The position numbers and the translations under genes are program-made. This document shows, piece by piece, positions 40,086 to 50,190 of a stretch of DNA of 64,000 bases. The notes under the pieces were generated by a model, which made no database searches, was not told the origin of the DNA, and saw nothing but the letters and a program-made list of their open reading frames with translations. Each line of letters opens with the position of its first letter. Position 1 is the first letter of the stretch. Where the stretch lies: contig NZ_JBBELO010000017.1 of NCBI RefSeq assembly GCF_037404875.1, positions 1 through 64,000 of the forward strand, written 5' to 3'. Source of the DNA: Orlajensenia sp037404875 (GTDB taxonomy: Bacteria; Actinomycetota; Actinomycetes; Actinomycetales; Microbacteriaceae).

Positions 40086-41501
40086 ATGGCGACGAAGACG
40101 ACCCCCGGCTACCGGTGCGTGGAATGCGGGTGGACGGCCGTGCGCTGGGTCGGCCGCTGCGGCGAATGCCAGCAGTGGGGAACCGTGACCGAACTCGGCG
40201 AGCAGGCCGCGCCCTCGCGCGCCGTGAAGCCGGTGACGGTCTCGGCCGGTCGCTCCGCTCGACCGATCACCGAGGTGAGCACCGAGCAGGTCGACCGCTG
40301 GCAGAGCGGCATCAACGAATTCGACCGGGTGCTGGGGGGTGGCATCGTTCCCGGCGCGGCGATCCTGCTGAGCGGCGAGCCGGGGGTCGGCAAGTCGACG
40401 CTGTTGCTCGAGGTCGCCGCCCGCGCGGCGCGGAGCGGCCGGAAGGTGCTCTACGTGAGTGCCGAGGAGTCCGTCAGCCAGGTACGGCTGCGCGCCCAGC
40501 GTACGGATGCGCTCGTCCCGACCCTGTTCCTCGCCTCGGAGACCGACCTCGCCACCATCCTGGGACAGATCGATTCCGTCGAGCCGGAACTGGTGATCGT
40601 CGACTCGGTGCAGACCGTCTCGAGCTCCCTCTCCGACGGTTTGGCCGGCCAGCCCTCACAGGTGCGCGAAGTCGCCGCGACGCTCGTGCGGGTGGCGAAG
40701 GAGCGCGACCTTCCGATCCTCATCGTGGGACACGTGACGAAAGACGGCTCGATCGCCGGCCCGCGTCTGCTCGAGCACCTCGTCGACGTCGTCTGCCAGT
40801 TCGAGGGTGACCGCCAGACGGCACTGCGATTCGTGCGAGCACTCAAGAACCGGTTCGGGCCGACGGATGAGGTGGGATGCTTCGAGATGACCGGCGACGG
40901 CATCGCCGAGGTGCCCGACCCGAGCGGCCTGTTCCTCAGCCGTGGTTCGACGACCGTGAGCGGCACCTGCGTGACCGTGGCACTCGAGGGCCGACGGGCC
41001 CTGCCTGTCGAGGTGCAGGCGCTTCTCGTCGAGTCGACCGGGCCCCAGCCCCGGCGGGTGGTGAACGGCGTGGACCCATCGCGTGTCGCGATGATCCTGG
41101 CCGTGCTCGAACGCCGGGCCGGCCTGAAGGGGGTGGGGGCGAACGATGTCTACATCTCCACGGTCGGCGGCGTGCGCCTGACCGAGCCCGGCGCCGACCT
41201 CGCCATCGCCGTCGCCATCGCCTCCGCACTGAGTGAGCGACCGGTACAGCACGAACTGGCGGCGTTCGGCGAGATCAGCCTCGCCGGCGAGGTGCGGCCG
41301 GTTTCAGCGGCGGCCCAGCGGGCATCCGAAGCCCGACGTCTCGGCTTCACCACCGTGCTCGACGGGGAGATCGGCAGTGTGCGGGCGGCTCTGGAGCGGC
41401 TGCGGCTGGCCGACGGCGACGCCGCCAAGAAAGATGAGCGCGCCGCTCGACGAGCGGCCGACCGCGACCAGTGGGAACGCGAGCTCGATCGCTCGTTCTG
41501 A
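40086..41501 (+). CDS. radA: RadA DNA repair protein
   Basis: RecA-like recombination protein of 471 residues. An N-terminal zinc finger has two Cys-x2-Cys pairs in YRCVECGW and GRCGECQQWG; the ATPase domain carries Walker A GEPGVGKST and Walker B LVIVDSVQT; the RadA motif KNRFG follows; and the C-terminal third is a Lon-protease-like domain without proteolytic function. RadA promotes branch migration during recombinational repair. AGGAG lies six bases before ATG 40086. The last ~25 residues are a charged actinobacterial extension. It is divergent from tRNA-Ser. Confidence 0.95.
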   Translation: MATKTTPGYRCVECGWTAVRWVGRCGECQQWGTVTELGEQAAPSRAVKPVTVSAGRSARPITEVSTEQVDRWQSGINEFDRVLGGGIVPGAAILLSGEPGVGKSTLLLEVAARAARSGRKVLYVSAEESVSQVRLRAQRTDALVPTLFLASETDLATILGQIDSVEPELVIVDSVQTVSSSLSDGLAGQPSQVREVAATLVRVAKERDLPILIVGHVTKDGSIAGPRLLEHLVDVVCQFEGDRQTALRFVRALKNRFGPTDEVGCFEMTGDGIAEVPDPSGLFLSRGSTTVSGTCVTVALEGRRALPVEVQALLVESTGPQPRRVVNGVDPSRVAMILAVLERRAGLKGVGANDVYISTVGGVRLTEPGADLAIAVAIASALSERPVQHELAAFGEISLAGEVRPVSAAAQRASEARRLGFTTVLDGEIGSVRAALERLRLADGDAAKKDERAARRAADRDQWERELDRSF

Positions 41502-41556
41502 ATCATCACGCCGACCCCGATACGACTGCGGCGACCCGTGGCCGCGCCGAAGCCGG

Positions 41557-41979
41557 TCAGGCGTCGAGAGCGGCCAGCAGGTCGGTGGGCGAGGCCTGCA
41601 TCGGATGCGGTCCCGCGATGTCGAAGAAGACGGTGCTGATGATCTCGGCGTTGGCGCCGAGGAAGGCACGCAGCCACGACGGCGACTGCAGGCCGACGGC
41701 CGGAGGAAGGTTGGCGGGCTTGTTCGCGGCATCGCTGAAGAGCAGCAACGCGATCTCGCCGGTCTCGGGAGAGCGGTAGGTCCACACCTCGCCCGCATCC
41801 AACGGGTTGTCGCGCGGCCCCGGCTTGACGAGGGGAACCACGGTGTTGCCATTGCGCAACGCCAGGGCGACCGCAGCCATGTCCTGGCGCTCGAGGGCCG
41901 TGGCCAGCGCATCCGAGCGGAAGGCGGTGCGTTTCGCCGAGGGACGGGCAGCGGGCTTCTTGCGCGATCCAGAGGCCAT
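41557..41979 (-). CDS. Conserved actinobacterial protein, SseB-like
   Basis: Protein of 140 residues. After a basic Lys/Arg/Ala-rich N-terminus it resembles SseB N-terminal-type domains: ALATALERQDMAAVALALRN, TVVPLVKPG, EVWTYRSPETGEIALLLFSD and LGANAEIISTVFFDIAGPHP. The similarity is from pattern only. There is no signal peptide or membrane segment. It converges with radA (55 bases apart). The function is unknown. Confidence 0.65.
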   Translation of the reverse strand: MASGSRKKPAARPSAKRTAFRSDALATALERQDMAAVALALRNGNTVVPLVKPGPRDNPLDAGEVWTYRSPETGEIALLLFSDAANKPANLPPAVGLQSPSWLRAFLGANAEIISTVFFDIAGPHPMQASPTDLLAALDA

Positions 41980-42061
41980 GCTCTGAGCCTAGCCTCCGGC
42001 CACACGGCATGCGGCGTGCCGAGCGCCGGGGCCGGCGGTCAGCGCGTCAGGGCGGACGACC

Positions 42062-42700
42062 TCAGCCGAGCATGAACTGGGTCGACTCGGAGTCGACACC
42101 GTCGACCGACACGGTCAGGTGGTACGACGCACCGCCCGCCGGCACGCCCTCGCGAGCAGAATCGCACGTGTCGGCAGCGGAGCGGGTGCGATCCCACGTG
42201 ATCGGAGCCGCGGATGCGATCGGCACTCCGGGCTTCAGGGTCACCTGCGCGTCGACGGCATCGGACTGGCAATCCGTGGAGACCCAGTACTTCTCGTCAC
42301 CACTCGTGATGGTGAACACCTGCTGCTTCGTGCCCGCGTTGAACACGCACGGCTTCGAGCCGGTGTTCGTGATCGAGAGCGAGAGCTGGGGGTTCTCGCC
42401 GGGCGCGTACGTGGTCTTGTCGGTGATCGCGCTCACGGCGATCACGCTCTTCTTGCATGCCTTCCCGTCGGCCTCGGTGGCCTCCGTCGGGATGGTGGTC
42501 GAGTTCGCGGCCGTGGACGGGGTGGTGGTCGTCGCCGTCCGGGCGCTGGAATCGCTCGGCTCCCCGGAGCTCGCCCCTGGTCGCACGACGATGAGGATGA
42601 TGGCGACGATGACGGCGATCAGGCCGAGACCGAGGAGGATGCGCCGGCGCCAGTAGACCTTGTTTGGCTGCGGGCCGACGGGATGCTTGAGCGTCGACAT
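42062..42700 (-). CDS. Membrane-anchored protein with Ig-like extracellular domain
   Basis: Protein of 212 residues with a cytoplasmic N-terminus, one membrane helix (about 20-40; RRRILLGLGLIAVIVAIILI), a Ser/Thr-rich linker, and a beta-rich extracytoplasmic domain (~75-212) resembling DUF4232/Ig-like folds. Four Cys residues (in GKACKKS, KPCVF, TDCQSD and DTCDS) could form two disulfides. ATG 42700 is chosen because the hydrophobic segment follows normally; a longer version would begin at 42739. The function is unknown. Confidence 0.75.
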   Translation of the reverse strand: MSTLKHPVGPQPNKVYWRRRILLGLGLIAVIVAIILIVVRPGASSGEPSDSSARTATTTTPSTAANSTTIPTEATEADGKACKKSVIAVSAITDKTTYAPGENPQLSLSITNTGSKPCVFNAGTKQQVFTITSGDEKYWVSTDCQSDAVDAQVTLKPGVPIASAAPITWDRTRSAADTCDSAREGVPAGGASYHLTVSVDGVDSESTQFMLG

Positions 42701-42799
42701 ACCCACAGGGTAGGCACCGTACCGGCATTCGCCGTGCACCGTGTCGGCGGTTCATCGAACGGATGCCCGCGCGCCCGGTTTCCGGCGGAGATGGGCCCC

Positions 42800-43303
42800 T
42801 CAGAGCCTCTTCAGCATCCGGGTGTTGCCCAAGGTGTTCGGCTTGACCCTGGCGAGGTCGAGGAACTCCGCCACGCCCTCGTCGTGCGAGCGCACGAGCT
42901 CGGCGTAGACGGCCGGATCCACGGTCTCCGAACCCATGTCCTGGAAGCCGTGGCGTTGGAAGAACCCCACCTCGAAGGTCAGGCAGAACAGTCGGGAGAG
43001 CCCGAGCTCGCGCGCATCCGCCTCGAGCACTTCGAGCAGCGCGTGCCCCACCCCGCTGCCGAGACGATGCTCGGCGACGGCGAGAGTGCGCACCTCCGCC
43101 AGGTCTTCCCAGAGCACGTGCAGCGCGCCGCAGCCGATGATCTCCCCGGCGCTCGTCTCGGCCACCCGGAACTCCTGCACCGACTCGTAGAAGACGACCC
43201 GCTCCTTGCCCAGCAGGATGCGACGCTGCACGAGCGGCTCAACGAGCGCGACGATGGCGGGGACATCGCTCGTGCGGGCCCGGCGGACCTCGAAGGCACT
43301 CAT
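42800..43303 (-). CDS. argA: Amino-acid N-acetyltransferase (ArgA-type GNAT)
   Basis: GNAT acetyltransferase of 167 residues. The acetyl-CoA-binding loop reads VAEHRLGSGVGHALLEVLE, after the beta strand LAEVRTLAV; the C-terminal segment LTFEVGFFQRHGFQDM is typical of the stand-alone actinobacterial N-acetylglutamate synthase family (mycobacterial ArgA-like). It would make N-acetylglutamate, the first step of arginine synthesis, without the carbamate-kinase-like domain of classical ArgA. Substrate assignment rests on similarity only. It precedes clpC at some distance, as I recall for related genomes. Confidence 0.8.
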   Translation of the reverse strand: MSAFEVRRARTSDVPAIVALVEPLVQRRILLGKERVVFYESVQEFRVAETSAGEIIGCGALHVLWEDLAEVRTLAVAEHRLGSGVGHALLEVLEADARELGLSRLFCLTFEVGFFQRHGFQDMGSETVDPAVYAELVRSHDEGVAEFLDLARVKPNTLGNTRMLKRL

Positions 43304-43414
43304 GCCAACACCCTATCGAGCGGCCAGAACACGGCGACGGATGCGGTGCCTCGGCGTACGGTGAAGACACCGCTTCCGGCGTCGGAGAGCCGAGAGTTCC
43401 ACGGAGAGGACGAC

Positions 43415-43972
43415 ATGGCAGATCAGAAGAAGTTGAAGAAGGCCGCCGAGAAGGCACTCGCTGCCGCCCGAGCGGCGGTGAAGGATGCCCGGCATGCCGT
43501 CAAGAAGCTCGACAAGGGCGCACGCAAGAAGGCCGAGGGGGAGGCCTCGAGGCTCGCCAAGGCCGAGAAGAAGGCAGAGCGGGCGGGCATCCACGCCGAG
43601 AAGCCGCACACAGCCGCCGAGAATACGTCGGCGTCGGTCGAGGCCGACGCGCTGTCTGAGCGGAACGTGGGACAGCCGAGTGCGGAGGTGGAACACGCGC
43701 CTGCGGAAGCCACAGCTTCCGGAGCCCGCGCCGCCGCCGGGGATATCCCGGACGCTTCGCATAGTCCGATCGATTCCGAACGCTCGGTCGACACCGGAAA
43801 TGCGATCAAAACGGAGAGTTCACTCGGCGCCGGAGGTTCCGCCGACACGGACGCGGCGCTCTCAGCCCTCACCGTTCGCGAATTGCGCGAGAGGGCACGC
43901 GCCGCGGCGATTCCGGGCTACTACTCGCTCAACAAGGCCGCACTCGTGGATGCGCTCCATCGGCGGGAGTGA
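43415..43972 (+). CDS. Basic coiled-coil protein with C-terminal SAP/Rho-N-like domain
   Basis: Protein of 185 residues in three parts: a Lys/Ala-rich helical N-terminus (about 1-65) with alternating basic and small residues, a Ser/Ala/Glu-rich disordered centre, and a C-terminal ~40-residue domain LSALTVRELRERARAAAIPG followed by LNKAALVDALHRRE. The last part matches the Rho N-terminal/SAP-like helix-extended-loop-helix that binds nucleic acid. The N-terminus recalls histone-like tails, so a DNA- or RNA-binding role is probable. GGAGAGGA precedes ATG 43415. Confidence 0.75.
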   Translation: MADQKKLKKAAEKALAAARAAVKDARHAVKKLDKGARKKAEGEASRLAKAEKKAERAGIHAEKPHTAAENTSASVEADALSERNVGQPSAEVEHAPAEATASGARAAAGDIPDASHSPIDSERSVDTGNAIKTESSLGAGGSADTDAALSALTVRELRERARAAAIPGYYSLNKAALVDALHRRE

Positions 43973-43996
43973 ACCCCACGCCATGCCGGGCGCTGA

Positions 43997-44212
43997 TCAG
44001 GCCGACGTACGGGCGCGTTCCTTGAGCCGGGCCTTCGATGACTTCTCGACGAGCACCGGCACGAAGTCGCGCACGGGGCGTCCGGTGAAGGAGAGGTGCT
44101 CCGCATGCACGATCTCGGCGATGACCGCCGGGTCGACGTCGGGGAACTTCTTCGACAACCGCTCGACGACCTCATCGACGGCCCGCTGTTCGTTCTTCTC
44201 AGCATCACGCAC
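43997..44212 (-). CDS. Small three-helix-bundle dimerisation-domain protein
   Basis: Protein of 71 residues, all helical, with segments AVDEVVERLSKKFPDVDPAV, IAEIVHAEHLSFTGRPVRDF and VPVLVEKSSKARLKE. It fits small actinobacterial proteins described as having a three-helix-bundle dimerisation domain. It lies downstream of clpC in the same direction, beyond that gene's terminator hairpin, so it probably has its own promoter. The function is unknown. Confidence 0.75.
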   Translation of the reverse strand: MRDAEKNEQRAVDEVVERLSKKFPDVDPAVIAEIVHAEHLSFTGRPVRDFVPVLVEKSSKARLKERARTSA

Positions 44213-44281
44213 GAGTCGAGTGTGCGGCTGAGAGCGCTTTCATGTCAAATGGGCGCTGATCGGCCCGCGGCGGGCATGAGA

Positions 44282-44312
44282 AAGGGCCGGGTGACCCGAA
44301 CACCCGGCCCTT
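44282..44312 (-). terminator. Intrinsic terminator of clpC
   Basis: Perfect 12-base inverted repeat AAGGGCCGGGTG at 44282-44293 and CACCCGGCCCTT at 44301-44312 with a seven-base loop. Read on the minus strand it is followed by TTCTCATG, giving a modest pyrimidine tail. It begins 14 bases after the clpC stop codon. Confidence 0.85.
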
Positions 44313-44325
44313 CCCTGATGGGCTT

Positions 44326-46845
<2,520 letters not shown>

Positions 46846-46923
46846 CTCTACTCCCCTCGGCTTCCACGCGGGTGGGTCGCCGATACATCGAGAGTAACGA
46901 GGCGCTCGCGCGGAATCTGCGGT

Positions 46924-46937
46924 GTTCGCCGTGGGCG
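46924..46937 (-). promoter_or_regulatory. Possible ClgR box upstream of clpC
   Basis: GTTCGC, five bases, then GCG (46924-46937) equals the GTTCGC-N5-GCG pattern I recall for ClgR, the activator of clp genes in Streptomyces and corynebacteria. It is 79 bases before the clpC start codon. The motif is short, so chance occurrence in GC-rich DNA is possible. Confidence 0.45.
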
Positions 46938-47051
46938 CACCGGCTCTCAGTGCAACTGAAGGGCAACCACCGAGCCCAGGTGCAACCTCGCCCCGTTTCC
47001 CTGGGGTTACCCACCAAAAGGCACGCGAGTACTCTTCACCTGGAGCACATC

Positions 47052-48461
47052 ATGCATTCGGTGTTGAAGTTCGCAGTGGGCGTGGGGGTTGGGGTCGGGT
47101 TCGCGGTCATCGCGACCTCGCCCTCCAGTGCGGATCCCATAAGCACCGGATTCGCGTTCGTGGAAGGCGCCCCGAACCAGACGTTCGTGGTTCCGAGCGG
47201 GGTCTGCCAGGTCTCCGTGGTCGCACTCGGGGGCGGTGGGGCCGGTTTCTCGGAGTGGTCATCGCTCTACGTGCCTCGGTCTGCGGGCGCGTCGGTGAGC
47301 GCTGTGCTCCCCGTAGCGGCCGGGGATACGCTCGGGTTCGTCGTGGCCGGAGGCGGCGGTCTGGGTGATCCGTCCACGCCCGGCCCCGGTGGTGCGGGCG
47401 TCGTTTCCGGAGGTGACGGCGGCCGACCAGGGATTCCGCTCCCGAACGATGAGCTCGGTCAGAACAGAAGCGCCGGTGGAGGCGGTGCAACCGGGGTTTC
47501 GCTCAACGGCCAGGTGATCATCATCGCCGGGGGCGGAGGCGGGGGTGGCCTAGGCTTCTCCGCTGAAAGCGGCTGGGGAGTTTCCTACCCCGGAGGCAAC
47601 GGAGGAGCCGTCGGCGAGACAGCCGGTGGACGGGCATTCCAAGGGCGCGCGGCCGGTGGCGGTGGTGGCACGGCCGCAGGCGGAGGAACAGGCAGCGCGG
47701 GCGGTACCTGGGCCACGAAGGACCCGATAACCCAGATCGACGGTTCCCCGGGATCGGATGGGACGCAGACGGCGGGCGGCGTCGGTGGTGATAATGGCGA
47801 CTCCGGAGTCAGTCCGTATCCCGGAGGAGGAGGAGGCGGCGGCGGTTACTACAGCGGTGGCGGCGGAGGTGGAGGCGGCACTACGCACTCTCGGTTTGGG
47901 GACATCTTCGAGCCCGGAGCCGCCGGCGGCGGTGGCTCCAGCCTCGGCCCGGTGAATGCCGTCTTCTCGACCGCTCCCTTGACCTCCGACGGCAACGGAG
48001 CGGTGACGCTGTCGTATGACACGAGCTCCCGTGCGGGGTGCGCGGCGCCAACACCACCGACCGCCACGCCGCATTTCGCAACCACCGCCCGAGCGACCTC
48101 AGTTCTCGTCCGAGCGCTGGATGGTGATGCTGGAGACGCCATCAGAATTCAATCCGTCGGCCAGACCTCCGACGGGACAGTCAGCATGAATCCCGACGGC
48201 ACGATCACCTTCGTTCCCGATGCCGCGTTCTTGGGAACCACTGTCTTCACCTACACCATCGTCGACTCGGCCGGCCAGACAGCAACTTCAACGGTGACAA
48301 TTACTGTCACGTCGAACGTGAACCCCGCGGTACTTGCCGCTTCCGGCTTCGAGGTTGCTTCACCGTTGGCAATCGCGACGAGTTCGGTCGTTGCCGGTGC
48401 GACTCTTGTGGCGTTACGGCTTCGACGCAAGGGCACGGAAGGTACCAGTCGGCCTCGATGA
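47052..48461 (+). CDS. Secreted glycine-rich surface protein with sortase-like C-terminus
   Basis: Surface protein of 469 residues. A signal peptide (hydrophobic VGVGVGFAVIATSPSSAD) leads to a beta-rich N-terminal region (about 30-110), then a ~200-residue glycine-rich region with several runs of consecutive Gly, then an Ig/cadherin-like module (about 345-420; GTVSMNPDGTITFVPDAAFL and FTYTIVDSAGQTATSTVTIT). The C-terminus has LAASG, a hydrophobic helix and a basic tail RLRRK, the layout of a sortase signal with a diverged LAxTG-type motif. GGAG precedes ATG 47052. It is divergent from clpC. The specific function is unknown. Confidence 0.8.
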   Translation: MHSVLKFAVGVGVGVGFAVIATSPSSADPISTGFAFVEGAPNQTFVVPSGVCQVSVVALGGGGAGFSEWSSLYVPRSAGASVSAVLPVAAGDTLGFVVAGGGGLGDPSTPGPGGAGVVSGGDGGRPGIPLPNDELGQNRSAGGGGATGVSLNGQVIIIAGGGGGGGLGFSAESGWGVSYPGGNGGAVGETAGGRAFQGRAAGGGGGTAAGGGTGSAGGTWATKDPITQIDGSPGSDGTQTAGGVGGDNGDSGVSPYPGGGGGGGGYYSGGGGGGGGTTHSRFGDIFEPGAAGGGGSSLGPVNAVFSTAPLTSDGNGAVTLSYDTSSRAGCAAPTPPTATPHFATTARATSVLVRALDGDAGDAIRIQSVGQTSDGTVSMNPDGTITFVPDAAFLGTTVFTYTIVDSAGQTATSTVTITVTSNVNPAVLAASGFEVASPLAIATSSVVAGATLVALRLRRKGTEGTSRPR

Positions 48462-48519
48462 CACCGATCAAAACCCCCTAGCCCGGCTGCGGGCGATGCC
48501 GTGTGGCGCCGTCGAGGGC

Positions 48520-48948
48520 CTAGCGCAGGGCGGGGAGCGTGATGGTTCGCCCTTGAACGGTGATCGTCACGTCGGAGCGCGAACTCACGCCGGCGGGGGT
48601 GTCGAAGACGGTGGTGTGGGGCACGTAGTCCATGGTGCAGACGGTGTCCGGCGGCAGGGTCACGAGCCGGGCGTCGAGCCAGTTGGGCGACTGCACGTTC
48701 AGGCGTTCTCCCGTCGGCGGGCAGGTCGAGCTGCCGTAGAGGGTGAGGGCCAGGCGATCCCCGCCGGACAGCCACGACGCGAACGGCTCGAGCCGGCTCT
48801 CGTCGGGCGTGCCCGTGGCTCCCTTGGGATAGCCGGAGTAGTCCTCGACCGGGCGATTGCCCTGCGAGGCGCACCCGGCGAGTGTGAGGGCGAGCGCCGC
48901 GACCGCAACCGAACTGCACAGAACTTGCGGCATCCGCCTCATCGCCAT
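48520..48948 (-). CDS. Small lipoprotein of unknown function
   Basis: Predicted lipoprotein of 142 residues: basic N-terminus, hydrophobic stretch and lipobox TLAGC (Cys26), then a soluble beta-rich domain with two further Cys (STCPPTG and DTVCTMD) that may form a disulfide. No family is recognised. It converges with the glycine-rich protein gene and is divergent from the rml operon. The start is uncertain because no strong ribosome binding site is visible; ATG 48942 is an alternative. Confidence 0.75.
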   Translation of the reverse strand: MAMRRMPQVLCSSVAVAALALTLAGCASQGNRPVEDYSGYPKGATGTPDESRLEPFASWLSGGDRLALTLYGSSTCPPTGERLNVQSPNWLDARLVTLPPDTVCTMDYVPHTTVFDTPAGVSSRSDVTITVQGRTITLPALR

Positions 48949-49188
48949 AGCGTCACAGTACCGGTGAAGGAAGGACGGCGATAGGGCTCATGCGAACCCT
49001 TCGACACCCCCGACAGCGCTTCGACGAAACATGAGAGCCTCTCAGGAAACGTTCTCGTTACGTTCACGTTGCGCACCACCCGACGTGCGACGACCAGCCC
49101 TTACAGTAACTTTCAGCCGCCCCGAGCGGAAAAGCTTGGGCAACGTCGCCCGTCCTTCGACACCCATTGACGAGGAACGGACGACATA

Positions 49189-50190
49189 ATGCGAAAGACT
49201 TTAGTGACAGGGGGAGCCGGTTTCATCGGCTCGAACTTCGTGCGCTATCTGATCGAGAACACCGATGACCAGGTCACGGTGATCGACAAGCTCAGCTACG
49301 CGGGCAACCAGGAGAACCTGGCCGGACTGCCGACGGACCGGCTGCGCTTCGTGCGCGGCGACATCTGCGACACCGAGCTCGTCGACGAGCTGTTCGCCGG
49401 GATCGACGCTGTCGTGCACTTCGCCGCCGAGAGCCACAACGACAACTCGCTGCACGACCCCCGGCCGTTCCTGGACAGCAACATCATCGGCACGTTCACG
49501 TTGCTGGAAGCCGCCCGCAAGCACGACGTGCGCTTCCACCACATCTCGACCGACGAGGTCTACGGCGACCTCGAGCTGGATGACCCCGAGCGGTTCACGG
49601 AATCCACTCCCTACAACCCCTCGAGCCCGTACTCCTCGACCAAGGCCGGCTCCGACCTGCTCGTGCGCGCCTGGGTGCGCTCGTTCGGCGTGCGTGCCAC
49701 CATCTCGAACTGCTCGAACAACTACGGCCCCTTCCAGCACGTGGAGAAGTTCATCCCGCGCCAGATCACCAACGTCGCCCAGGGCATCCGGCCCAAGCTG
49801 TACGGAACCGGCGAGAACGTGCGCGACTGGATCCACACGAACGACCACTCCTCCGCCGTGCTGCGCATCCTTGAAGACGGCCGCATCGGCGAGACCTATC
49901 TCATCGGTGCCGACGGCGAGAAGAACAATAAAGAGGTCGTCGAGCTCATCCTGCGCCTCATGGGCAAGGACCCGCAGGCCTACGACACCGTCACCGATCG
50001 CCCGGGCCACGACCTGCGCTACGCGATCGACTCGACCAAGCTGCGCACCGAGCTCGGCTGGGAACCCTCATTCCGCGACTTCGAGAAGGGCCTGGCGGCG
50101 ACCATCGACTGGTACCTCGCGAACGAGGCCTGGTGGGCGCCGCAGAAGTCCGAGGCCGAGGCCCGCTACGCCCTGCAGGGACAGGCGTGA
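49189..50190 (+). CDS. rfbB: dTDP-glucose 4,6-dehydratase (RmlB)
   Basis: Extended short-chain dehydrogenase of 333 residues. The NAD-binding loop is TGGAGFIGSNFVRYL, the catalytic Thr-Asp-Glu triad lies in HISTDEVYGDL, and the Tyr-x3-Lys pair is in SPYSSTKAGSD. It converts dTDP-glucose to dTDP-4-keto-6-deoxyglucose, the second step of dTDP-L-rhamnose synthesis. It is the first gene of an operon with the RmlC-RmlD fusion, ugd and rmlA. Its TGA shares one base with the next ATG. The 240-base upstream region contains four phased CGTT words at 49050-49070. Confidence 0.97.
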   Translation: MRKTLVTGGAGFIGSNFVRYLIENTDDQVTVIDKLSYAGNQENLAGLPTDRLRFVRGDICDTELVDELFAGIDAVVHFAAESHNDNSLHDPRPFLDSNIIGTFTLLEAARKHDVRFHHISTDEVYGDLELDDPERFTESTPYNPSSPYSSTKAGSDLLVRAWVRSFGVRATISNCSNNYGPFQHVEKFIPRQITNVAQGIRPKLYGTGENVRDWIHTNDHSSAVLRILEDGRIGETYLIGADGEKNNKEVVELILRLMGKDPQAYDTVTDRPGHDLRYAIDSTKLRTELGWEPSFRDFEKGLAATIDWYLANEAWWAPQKSEAEARYALQGQA

